Below, one piece after another: positions 1 through 8,692 of a stretch of DNA of 17,223 nucleotides (within the stretch, counting starts at the first letter, position 1; every line of letters begins with the position of its first letter). Source of the DNA: Chloroflexota bacterium. Lineage in GTDB: Bacteria > Chloroflexota > Anaerolineae > Aggregatilineales > Phototrophicaceae. Under the pieces are notes generated by a model. The model did no database searches, was not told the DNA's origin, and saw nothing but the letters and a program-made list of their open reading frames with translations. Both the position numbers and the translations under genes were made by a program. The DNA is taken from positions 1 through 17,223 of the forward strand of contig QGUR01000064.1 in NCBI GenBank assembly GCA_003242205.1. Direction: 5' to 3'.

Positions 1-48
1 GGCATTAGCGGCGAAGATAGCGCGCCGCGCATCCTGTCGTCCTGGTAG
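1..48 (+). CDS. Possible 3' end of an upstream gene (partial)
   Basis: Reading from base 1, this frame is open for 15 codons (GISGEDSAPRILSSW) and ends at TAG 46-48. The stop lies 41 bases before the kinase start, a normal operon spacing. It could be the C-terminal tail of a gene beginning left of the window, but fifteen codons are too few to identify a product or to exclude chance. Confidence 0.25.
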   Translation, partial: GISGEDSAPRILSSW

Positions 49-89
49 GCGTGGTTGCGCGCCCATCCGTGTCCTGAGGTTACCGGTCT

Positions 90-3000
90 ATGGAACTGGC
101 TCCACTTCTGGTCCTCGGCGGGGTCGTTATCTTCCTCGGTCTCTATTTGTGGCTGCGCCGTCGCCTGCCCGACCAGCCTGCCGCCGGGGATGACTACCTC
201 TCCGAGCTTCCATTCGCATCCGGCGGCGACGCCCTTCTGGTTGCGCGCGAGCGTGGCCGGCTCGTTTTTGCCAACGAGGTGGCGCGGCGCTGGCTGGGCG
301 TCGAAAGTGGCGAGCCAGACCTCGAATTTATCGCGCGTCAGGCGGAACCTTCTAGCAGTTTCCTCGAACTATTCGCAACCGAAACCCGGACTGCGTTCCG
401 GTTGGGCGAACGCTGGATCGAAGGTTCGTCGCATCGCATTCCGGCGGGCGACGAGATGCGCGTTGTCGTTCTGCTGCGCGAGCTGAACGCTGCAACGCCC
501 TATCCCGATGGGTTCGACATCGGGGCCGCGATGCAGATCATCAACGAAATCGGCGAAACCGTCAACGTCGGCCTCGGCATGGAGCAGGTGCTTCAGGCGC
601 TGCTGACAATCGTGCTGAAGACCATTCCGGCGGATGCGGGCGAAATCTGCCTGTGGGATGAAGATACACAGGTGCTCACGCCGCGCGGCTGGGTCGGCGA
701 TGTGGCCTACGTGCTGGCGCTGGCGGAGGCGGGCGGCGTTTACCGGATCGACGAAGGCATCACGGGCTGGATCGCGCGCCATCGCCGGCCCGTGCTTGTG
801 ACCGACCGCTCTGACCCGACGATGTTGCAGCCCAAACTGCCGAACAGCGACTACCGCGGTTTCGTCGCCGTCCCGCTTCACATGGGCGACCGCTTCATCG
901 GCACGTTTGAACTTGCAAGTCTGTTCGTCGGGCAGTTGGGACAGGCCGATCTCGCGTTGCTGGAGGCGGTCAGCAAGTCGCTGGCAACCGCGATTTACAA
1001 TGCCGAACTGTATACCGAACAGGTGCGGCGGCTGGACGATATCGCCAACCTGCAGCAGGTCGCGCAGGGGCAGCGGCGCAGCGACGATGTCGGGAAGATT
1101 TACGGCGTGCTGGGCGAGCAAATCGCTCGCTTGCTGGCATCCGATATGTGCGGCGTGCTGGTCTATGACCAGCGCAAAAACGCGCTGGTAGCTGAAATAC
1201 CGTTTTACGGCCTGCCCAATCAGGTCGTGCAGAATTACCAGATTCCCCTGACGCCGGGCAGCCCGCAGCGCGAAATTTTTGAAGTGCGCGAGTACTGGAT
1301 GTCAAACGATCTGGCGGATGAACCGCTGGTCGAAGCGCTGAACCTCGGCACGCTGGTGAACGCCGCCGGCATGTATAACACGATTTTCATGCCGCTCCAG
1401 ATCGGCGTCGAGCGTATCGGCATGATACAGGTAGGCAACAAGCGCACGCATGGCGGCTTTACAGCGCGCGATGTGCAGAACCTGCGGATTCTCGCTGCTC
1501 AGGCGGCGGTCGTCGTCCAGAACATTCGCCTCTACCAGACCGAGCAGCGCGTCGACACCGAACTGACCGGCCTGCAGGAGATGACGCACGCCATCGGCGC
1601 GCTCAGCCATGAGGACGAGTTTTACTCCGATCTGAACCGCCGCATCGCCCGGTTGATGGGCATTTCGATCAGCGGCATCCTGATCTATGACGAGGGAACG
1701 AACCGGCTGGTTAGCCAGCCGCCGTTCTATGGCGTTGACGACGCCATCATTAGCGATTATGCGATTGAACTCAAACCGGGAACCGGCTTCGAGCAAATCT
1801 GGAAGGAAGAGGATTCCTGGTATAGCAATCGCGTGCCATCCGACCCGATCATCCATCAGGCCGGGCTGGCCGACCTGATGCAGACGATGGGCGTCTCCAA
1901 GACCCTGTATGCCGTCCTGTCCGCCGGGGGCAGGCGTATCGGTCTGGTGCAGGTGTCGAACAAGCTGGATGGCGAGGACTTTACCGAGAAAGACGCGCGC
2001 CTGCTACTGATCTTTGCCACACAGGCGGCGGCCATGATCGAGAACGCGCGCCTGTACCGGGAGATGCAGCGCCGCGCCGACGAGGCGGACAGCGTGCGTC
2101 GCGTGGCCGAACTGGCGGGCGCGATCAATACCGGCGAGGACTCGTTCGCGCCGGTACTGGCGGAAATCGCCCGCGTGCTTCAGAGCCAGATCGCGTTTTT
2201 GTCCACGCTTTCGGCGGAAACCGGTTCGCTGGTGACCGAGCCGCGCAATGTGTGCGGCGTCGAACTGGCCGAACCGCTGGTGCAGGATGTTTATACCAGC
2301 GACTTCGATCAGGGCGTGGCAATGTCGCGCCGCCCGCTGCTGGCCAATGATGCGGAAGGCGACGAGCGGTTCGCCCGCAATTATGGCCCGCTTGCGGCAG
2401 CGCTGGGGCTGGAACGCGCTGTCATCGTGCCGCTGGTTGTGGGTGAACGCCTGCTGGGTGAGCTTGGTGTCGGCAATCGCCCCGGCCTCTATAAGGACGA
2501 TGACCGCCGTTTGCTGGCGGCGTTCGCCATTCAACTGGCCTCAGCGCTGGATCGCGTGCGCCTCCATGAAGCGACCGGCCAGAATCTGAGCCGCCGCCTG
2601 CACGAGCTTGACGCCATTTCCCGCGTCAGCAACGAACTCAATAGCACGCTCGACTTCGACCGCGTGCTGGATGTCATTCGCCGCGAGGCGCTTCAGGCGA
2701 CGCAGGCCAGCGGTTGTACGGTGGCGCTGCTGTCTCCGCAAACCGAATGGCGCGCAGACGATCAGCCCGAACTGAAACGCCGGGCGGGCGACCAGCTGGC
2801 AACGGCCCGGCTTGCCCCCATTGAGCATGAAGCCATCACTCGCATCGCCGAGCCGGTGCTAATCGAGGACTACGAGGGCGGGACGCTGGAGGCGCTGCCG
2901 GCGGGTGTTCGCTCGGCGATTGCGGCGGCCATCGTCTATGCCAACGAGCCGATCGGTGTGCTGCATCTTTACCACGAGTTGCCCCATCACTTCGATGGGC

Positions 3001-6000
3001 AGGCCGCGGCTTTCGTCATGACGCTGGCGGCAAAAGCGTCGCAGGGATACGCCAACGCGCTTCGCTATCAGGAGAGCGTGGATCGCAGCACCCGCCTGCG
3101 CCGCCGTGTTGAGCAACTCAACCAGATCTTCGAGCTTGGCCAGTTGATGCAGTCGCAGGTCGACGAAACTACGCTGCTCGAAGCCTTTGCCTACGCCATT
3201 CAGCAGAGCGCCGGTTTCGACGTGGTGCTGATGACGCTGGCCGACCACGAAGCTGGCGTGTTGCGGCGCGTGACGCACGCGGGCCTGCCTATCGAACAGT
3301 TCGAGCGCGATAAAGCGAAAACCATGCCGCTGGCGAACGTGCAGCGGTTGCTCCGGCCTGAGTTCCGCATCAGCGAGTCGTACTTTTTGCCGCTCGACCG
3401 GCTGGCAGAGTGGTATGTCGAAGGCATTGACCTGCTGGTGACGGCGTTCGACGGCAATCGTTCGCTGCATCCGCGCGGCAGGAACGACTGGCGCGATGGC
3501 GACATGCTATTGGTGCCAATGTACGGCGCTGGCGGCAATTTGATCGGCATCATCAGTCTCGACCGCCCGTTCAATAACCGCCGCCTCGAGCGGAGCGAGA
3601 TCGAGGTCCTCGAAATCTTCGCGCATCAGGCATCGACCTCGATTGAAAATCTGCGTCTGTACGAAGCGACCAGCCGCAGCGCCGAGCAGGAAGCCCGCCT
3701 GAGCGAAATCATGGAGGGCATCACCAGAACGCTCGATGTCCATGAAATCGTCGCCACGATTGCGCGCGGAGCCAGCAGGCTGGTGGCGTTTTCGCGCCTG
3801 ACGGTGGCGGTGGAGAGCATATCCGGCGGCGGCTTCGATGTGCTGAGTCTCGCCGTTCAACCGGACGGCGAAATTGCGATGACGCGCGACCATCGCGCCA
3901 GTCTCGACGGTACTGCGCTGGGCCAGACGATCAGCGCCGGAAGTGAGGCGCTCTACCGTGTCGACGATGCGCCTGACGAGGCGTTCAGTGATCTGCGCGC
4001 CTGGCAGCTTGAAGGCGAGCAGACCAGCCTGCTGCTGCCGCTGGTGACGGGCGGAATCTGCCTCGGCGCGATGCATTTCGGAAGCGATCAGCACGGGGCG
4101 ACTGCGCTTGAGACCGAACGCACGCTGCTGCGGCGCATTGCCAACCTCGCGGCGGTCGCGATTGAGAACGCTCGTCTGTTCCATCAAGCGGTCGATCTGC
4201 GGCTGTTTAACGAATCGGTCGTCGAGTCGATCCAGCAGGGCATCGTGGTGCTCGACCGCGCGGGCAAAATCGTGTCGATCAATGCCTATATGCGTCAGGC
4301 GTTTGGCTGGGATGACGCGGCGCTTGGCCAGAAACTGGCGGAATACCAGCCCGCGCTCTCGCTCCTCACAGAAGATTTCGACGCGGTGCTGGAACACGGC
4401 CAGCCTCGTGTGCGAAATGCCCTGTCCGTGACCACGATGACCGGCCAACGCGTTCTGAACTTCTATTTCTATCCCCTGCGCGGGGCGGAAAGCGCCAACG
4501 GCGCGGTGTTGCTCACCGAAGACGTGACCGAGCGCACGCGGCTGGAGCACGATATTGAGACACGGGTCATGCAGCTTGCGCTGCTGACCGAGGCGTCCAG
4601 CCGGATTACGGCGTCGCTCAACCGCGATGAAGTCATCGAAATGGCGCTGGACGAGATGCAGGGCATCATTCCTTTCGACAGCATGACGTTGTGGCAGCGC
4701 AGTGGCGATGTCATGCGTCTCGAAGGCGCGCGCGGCTTCGACCTGCCGCCGGGAGAACGGCCGGTGATCGACATTGCCGGTCACGAGCGCGTCAATCGTC
4801 TCGTGGAGACGCAGCAGCCCTACACCGTCAGCCGCCTGCAGGGATGGGACGCGCTTCCGGGCGAGGCAGGCGCGCAAAGCTGGCTTGGCGTGCCGCTTAT
4901 CCGGCAGAACGAAGTCGTCGGCATGATCGCGCTCTGTAAGGCCGAGCCGCGCTTCTACGATGTGCAATCGGAGCAGGCAGCGTTCGCGTTCGCCAATCAG
5001 ATCGCGGTGACGCTGGTGAATTCGGAGTTGTTCGCCGAGGCGCAGCATCGAACTGAGCGGCTTAGCCTGTTGAATCGCGTGTCCGTCTCGCTGGCGCAGT
5101 CACTGGATCACGAGAACATCCTCGAAATCGCCCTGCGCGAAATCGCCGGGATGCTGCGGGTGGAGCGAGGCCGGGCTTATCTGCTGGAGCGCGACATTCG
5201 CATGGCGCGCGTGGTCGTTGAACATCCGCGCAGCGACACACCGCCGGCCGGCATGTTTGAACTTTCGGAACGCCCGCTGGTGGAAGCTGCCAGTCGCAGT
5301 GGGCAGCCGCTGATTGTCGAGGACGTGCGCGCGGCTGCCGAACAGGATCCGTTGCTGGCGCAGCTTTCAGACGCGGGTATCAGCGCCTATGTTGCCATTC
5401 CGGTCGCCGTCAGCGGGCGTGCCATCGGCATGTTTGAGCTTGAAGTTTTGGACGGCGTGCGCCGGTTCGACAGCGAGCAGATCGATCTGGCGCTGATTAT
5501 CGCCAACCAGACTGCGATTGCCGTCCAGAACGCCAACCTGCTGGAGCAGACGCTGGTACGCACGCGCGAGCTGGAAACCCTGCTGGAAGCGGCGCAGGCG
5601 ACGTCGTTCACGCTCGATCTGGATGAAGTTTTCCAGAATGCCGCCCGGCTGACGCTGCAGGCGCTCGACATGGATCACTGCGCCATCTTCCTGTATTTCC
5701 CCGTTGATGATGGCCTTGAAGTGCAGATCGACCTCAGCCGTTTCGAGCCGCCCGCCGGACAGTATGCGCCCGGTGACCGGCTGGCGCTGGACGATTATCC
5801 GGCCCGCCGCCGGGCGCTGGATGAACGTCAGGTGGTGCTGGTCAGCCACGAGAACGCGGGCGCGGATCAGGTGGAACTGGCGCATCTGGAAAGCCGTGGC
5901 AGCCACTCGCGTATGCTCGTGCCGCTGGTCACCCGCGAGGCTTCAATCGGCCTGATGATGATCGACGTGGCGGCGGAGAACCGCGCCATCAGCCATCGTG

Positions 6001-8294
6001 AAGTTCGTATGGCGCAGGCGCTGGCGGCGACGGCAGCGACTGCCATCGAGAACGCCCGCCTCTCCACCGAAACGGCCGCTCGTGTCGAGGAACTGCTGAT
6101 CATCAACGACATCAGCCGCAGCCTTTCCGCGACCATGGACGTCGACGTCATGATCGGAACGCTGCGCGGCTATCTGCCGGCATTGATCCGGGCTGATGAG
6201 CTGTATCTGGCGCTGTATGACGCCGAGCGCGACGAAGTCACCTTTCCGCTGTCGGTTCGCGGCAAAGCGGATCATCCGCGCGCGCCGCGTCCGCTTGGCG
6301 ATGACGAGATCGCCTATGTCATTCGCAACCGGCGGCTGTTATCGCTCGGCGGCGATTACGGCCTTGAATCCATGCGCCAGACACTACGTATCGAAACGTC
6401 GGAGCCGGACGCAACCGCCTATCTCGGCGTGCCGCTCGTTTCCGGCGATCAGGTGCTTGGCGCGCTGGCCGTTGTCAACTGGACGCGGCGGGGCGCGTTC
6501 GGCCTGAATGACCAGCGCATTCTGACGACGATTGCCGCGCAGTTCAGCGCTTCGGCGCAGAATGCCCGGCTGTTCGCTCGCATTCGCAGTTTTGCCGACG
6601 AGCTGAACCGCCGTGTCGAAGAACGCACGCTCGAATTGCAGCAGGAACGCGACCAGTTCAACGTCCTTTACCGTATTACCTCGGAGCTGGCGAGCACGCT
6701 CGACATGGATCGTGTGTTGTCGAGCGCGCTGGAGATGGTGGTGCAGGCGGTTCGCGCCGACAACGGCCTGATCATGCTGGTCGATCCGGAGACGCGATCC
6801 TTGTTCACGCGCGCTGCTTACCGGCCGCTTGACGGCGACGATGAGCAGGCGCGCTCTGTGGAGCGGTTGGGCGCGTGGCTGATTGAGGGGCGACGGGACG
6901 CCATCGTCGACGCCCGGCAGATGGCGGAGTATCAGAACACGGCAGCCGGGACGGACGGCTGGCGCAGCGCGCTCGGAGTCCTGCTCAGAACCGGCGAGGA
7001 GACGCAGGGTGTGCTGATCTTCCTGAGCCGGGAGCCGGAGACGTTTGCCGAGCCGCACCTGCGGCTGGCGTCCACGGCAGCCAGTCAGGTCGCGGTGGCG
7101 ATCAATAACGCCGAGCTTTACAACCTGATCCGCGATCAGGCCGAACGGCTGGGCGCAATGCTGCGCGCCGAACAGGACGAAGCCCAGAAAAGCGCCGCGA
7201 TCCTCGAAAGTATCGCCGATGGCGTCGTGCTGGCCGACGCGCGCGGCCATGTCATTCTCTACAACCGGGCTGCCGAGCGCATTCTCTCCGTCCCGCGTGA
7301 CGCCGCGCTGGGCCAACCGTTCGTCCGGCTGGCGCGGCTGTTCAGCGGTCCGGAAAGCCGGCGTTTGGTGGAACTGGCGGGGCCGGAGATTGAACTGCAA
7401 GACGAAACGCTTGAGCGGCTGGAGCTGGACGGCAGGATCATCAACGTGCATATGTCGCCGGTTTCTAGCGGCGGCCAGTTGTTGGGAACGGTGTCGGTTT
7501 TCCGCGATGTCACGCGCGATGTCGAGGTGGACCGCATGAAGAGCGAGTTCATCGCCAACGTGTCGCACGAGCTGCGAACGCCGATGACCAGCATCAAGGG
7601 CTACGTCGACCTGCTGCTGTCGGGCGCGATTGGGCCGGTTCAGGATCAGCAGCGCGAATTTCTGAACACCATCAAGAGCAATGCCGAGCGTCTGGCATCG
7701 CTGGTCAATGACCTGCTGAATATCTCCCGGCTGGACACGGGCGACGAGCAGTTGCGGCTGTCCGAAGTGCGGGTTGATGCGCTGATCGAGGACGCGCTGG
7801 CGACGGTGCGCGCGGACGAACGTTTCGACGTCAAGGACATCACCGTCAGCGTCAGCGTCGAGCCGGACCTGCCGCCGCTTCAGGCCGATTATGACCGCCT
7901 GTTGCAGGTTTTGGTCAATGTTGTAGGCAACGCCTTCAACTACACCTACAGCGGCGGCTCGATCACCATCGAGGCCCGGCTGTCCGATGAGCGATCGCGC
8001 GCGCTGATCTCGGTGCGCGACACCGGCATCGGCATTCCGCCGGAATTTCAACCGCGTGTCTGGGATCGCTTCGAACGTTATGAGGAACACGCGCTGGTGA
8101 TGGACGTGCCGGGGACCGGTCTGGGCCTGCCGATCGCCCGGCGGTTGGTCGAGCTGCATCACGGGGATATCTGGTTCGAATCGCAGGTGAACGAAGGTAC
8201 GACCTTCTATGTGTCGCTGCCGTTGACACCGGCTCTGGCTGGCACGGAGGTCAGCGCTGGTGGCGACGGGGAATCCAGCGCGACGAGGTCATAG
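90..8294 (+). CDS. Giant membrane-anchored multi-GAF/PAS sensor histidine kinase
   Basis: This is a 2,734-residue sensor kinase expected to autophosphorylate and pass phosphate to a receiver, probably the one encoded next. Residues 3-21 form one hydrophobic anchor followed by Arg residues; the rest looks cytoplasmic. Residues about 45-135 resemble a degenerate PAS. Twelve GAF units follow, each ending in a helix like ENARLY: seven at about 148-1367, a PAS at 1368-1493, and five more at 1494-2348. A second clear PAS (2349-2484) leads to HisKA with SHELRTP (His2493), N-box Asn2614, G1 DTGIGIPP (Asp2644) and G2 GTGLGLP (2675-2681). Linkers such as 2167-2190 look like signalling helices. I saw no Cys-His of phytochrome type, so the ligands are unknown. 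GAGGT at 76-80, nine bases upstream, supports the ATG at 90. Domain borders are estimated by eye, and the family is certain only as a hybrid GAF/PAS kinase. Confidence 0.95.
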   Translation: MELAPLLVLGGVVIFLGLYLWLRRRLPDQPAAGDDYLSELPFASGGDALLVARERGRLVFANEVARRWLGVESGEPDLEFIARQAEPSSSFLELFATETRTAFRLGERWIEGSSHRIPAGDEMRVVVLLRELNAATPYPDGFDIGAAMQIINEIGETVNVGLGMEQVLQALLTIVLKTIPADAGEICLWDEDTQVLTPRGWVGDVAYVLALAEAGGVYRIDEGITGWIARHRRPVLVTDRSDPTMLQPKLPNSDYRGFVAVPLHMGDRFIGTFELASLFVGQLGQADLALLEAVSKSLATAIYNAELYTEQVRRLDDIANLQQVAQGQRRSDDVGKIYGVLGEQIARLLASDMCGVLVYDQRKNALVAEIPFYGLPNQVVQNYQIPLTPGSPQREIFEVREYWMSNDLADEPLVEALNLGTLVNAAGMYNTIFMPLQIGVERIGMIQVGNKRTHGGFTARDVQNLRILAAQAAVVVQNIRLYQTEQRVDTELTGLQEMTHAIGALSHEDEFYSDLNRRIARLMGISISGILIYDEGTNRLVSQPPFYGVDDAIISDYAIELKPGTGFEQIWKEEDSWYSNRVPSDPIIHQAGLADLMQTMGVSKTLYAVLSAGGRRIGLVQVSNKLDGEDFTEKDARLLLIFATQAAAMIENARLYREMQRRADEADSVRRVAELAGAINTGEDSFAPVLAEIARVLQSQIAFLSTLSAETGSLVTEPRNVCGVELAEPLVQDVYTSDFDQGVAMSRRPLLANDAEGDERFARNYGPLAAALGLERAVIVPLVVGERLLGELGVGNRPGLYKDDDRRLLAAFAIQLASALDRVRLHEATGQNLSRRLHELDAISRVSNELNSTLDFDRVLDVIRREALQATQASGCTVALLSPQTEWRADDQPELKRRAGDQLATARLAPIEHEAITRIAEPVLIEDYEGGTLEALPAGVRSAIAAAIVYANEPIGVLHLYHELPHHFDGQAAAFVMTLAAKASQGYANALRYQESVDRSTRLRRRVEQLNQIFELGQLMQSQVDETTLLEAFAYAIQQSAGFDVVLMTLADHEAGVLRRVTHAGLPIEQFERDKAKTMPLANVQRLLRPEFRISESYFLPLDRLAEWYVEGIDLLVTAFDGNRSLHPRGRNDWRDGDMLLVPMYGAGGNLIGIISLDRPFNNRRLERSEIEVLEIFAHQASTSIENLRLYEATSRSAEQEARLSEIMEGITRTLDVHEIVATIARGASRLVAFSRLTVAVESISGGGFDVLSLAVQPDGEIAMTRDHRASLDGTALGQTISAGSEALYRVDDAPDEAFSDLRAWQLEGEQTSLLLPLVTGGICLGAMHFGSDQHGATALETERTLLRRIANLAAVAIENARLFHQAVDLRLFNESVVESIQQGIVVLDRAGKIVSINAYMRQAFGWDDAALGQKLAEYQPALSLLTEDFDAVLEHGQPRVRNALSVTTMTGQRVLNFYFYPLRGAESANGAVLLTEDVTERTRLEHDIETRVMQLALLTEASSRITASLNRDEVIEMALDEMQGIIPFDSMTLWQRSGDVMRLEGARGFDLPPGERPVIDIAGHERVNRLVETQQPYTVSRLQGWDALPGEAGAQSWLGVPLIRQNEVVGMIALCKAEPRFYDVQSEQAAFAFANQIAVTLVNSELFAEAQHRTERLSLLNRVSVSLAQSLDHENILEIALREIAGMLRVERGRAYLLERDIRMARVVVEHPRSDTPPAGMFELSERPLVEAASRSGQPLIVEDVRAAAEQDPLLAQLSDAGISAYVAIPVAVSGRAIGMFELEVLDGVRRFDSEQIDLALIIANQTAIAVQNANLLEQTLVRTRELETLLEAAQATSFTLDLDEVFQNAARLTLQALDMDHCAIFLYFPVDDGLEVQIDLSRFEPPAGQYAPGDRLALDDYPARRRALDERQVVLVSHENAGADQVELAHLESRGSHSRMLVPLVTREASIGLMMIDVAAENRAISHREVRMAQALAATAATAIENARLSTETAARVEELLIINDISRSLSATMDVDVMIGTLRGYLPALIRADELYLALYDAERDEVTFPLSVRGKADHPRAPRPLGDDEIAYVIRNRRLLSLGGDYGLESMRQTLRIETSEPDATAYLGVPLVSGDQVLGALAVVNWTRRGAFGLNDQRILTTIAAQFSASAQNARLFARIRSFADELNRRVEERTLELQQERDQFNVLYRITSELASTLDMDRVLSSALEMVVQAVRADNGLIMLVDPETRSLFTRAAYRPLDGDDEQARSVERLGAWLIEGRRDAIVDARQMAEYQNTAAGTDGWRSALGVLLRTGEETQGVLIFLSREPETFAEPHLRLASTAASQVAVAINNAELYNLIRDQAERLGAMLRAEQDEAQKSAAILESIADGVVLADARGHVILYNRAAERILSVPRDAALGQPFVRLARLFSGPESRRLVELAGPEIELQDETLERLELDGRIINVHMSPVSSGGQLLGTVSVFRDVTRDVEVDRMKSEFIANVSHELRTPMTSIKGYVDLLLSGAIGPVQDQQREFLNTIKSNAERLASLVNDLLNISRLDTGDEQLRLSEVRVDALIEDALATVRADERFDVKDITVSVSVEPDLPPLQADYDRLLQVLVNVVGNAFNYTYSGGSITIEARLSDERSRALISVRDTGIGIPPEFQPRVWDRFERYEEHALVMDVPGTGLGLPIARRLVELHHGDIWFESQVNEGTTFYVSLPLTPALAGTEVSAGGDGESSATRS

Positions 8295-8311
8295 CGAAAT
8301 GGTAGAGACCG

Positions 8312-8692
8312 ATGGCGCACATACTGGTAGCGGAAGACGAACGTGACATTCGTGAATTGATTAACTTTACCCTGATGTTGGGCGGCCATACGGTTACGAC
8401 CGTTGCCAATGGCGAGGATGCAATCGCCATGGCCGGGGAAGTGAAACCCGATCTGATCCTGATGGACGTGCGGATGCCCCGGCTGACAGGATACGAAGCC
8501 TGCCGCCGGATGAAATCCATGGACGCCCTCAAGCACATTCCGGTCGTGTTTCTGACGGCCAAGGGGCAGGATGAGGAGATTCAGGCGGCTATGAACGCGG
8601 GGGGGATTGCCCATATTTTGAAGCCGTTTTCGCCCGACGATCTGAATCGTCGTGTTGCGGACATCCTCAGGCAGGTTGAGGTGCGGGCGTGA
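8312..8692 (+). CDS. Single-domain response regulator (CheY-like receiver)
   Basis: This 126-residue protein is one receiver domain with no output domain. The acidic pocket is Glu8-Asp9, the phospho-acceptor is Asp52 in LILMDVRMP, the switch residue is Thr82 in VVFLTAKG, and Lys104 sits in LKPF. The aromatic switch position before the Lys-Pro is His101 instead of the common Tyr or Phe, within an AGGIAHIL stretch. The gene starts 17 bases after the kinase stop, so it is very probably cotranscribed and is the natural phosphotransfer partner. Its last codon region overlaps the GTG of the next gene. With no DNA-binding or enzymatic domain it must act through protein contact, as CheY or Spo0F do; which target is unknown. 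The Shine-Dalgarno sequence is weak (GGTAGAG upstream). Confidence 0.93.
   Translation: MAHILVAEDERDIRELINFTLMLGGHTVTTVANGEDAIAMAGEVKPDLILMDVRMPRLTGYEACRRMKSMDALKHIPVVFLTAKGQDEEIQAAMNAGGIAHILKPFSPDDLNRRVADILRQVEVRA

Noticed and set aside
3507..5048. Minus-strand open frame of 513 codons
   Set aside because: It is antisense to GAF6 through GAF8 of the kinase, lacks recognisable motifs and has biased composition typical of GC-rich antisense frames.
148..7134. Bilin-binding phytochrome GAF among the kinase GAF units
   Set aside because: None of the twelve units shows the Cys-His chromophore site or the neighbouring conserved phytochrome motifs, so light sensing through bilin is not supported.
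6384..8162. Long minus-strand open frame of 592 codons
   Set aside because: It lies wholly inside the kinase gene, has shadow-type composition rich in His, Arg and Gln, and shows no domain motif. The plus-strand frame has clear HisKA/HATPase motifs over the same bases.
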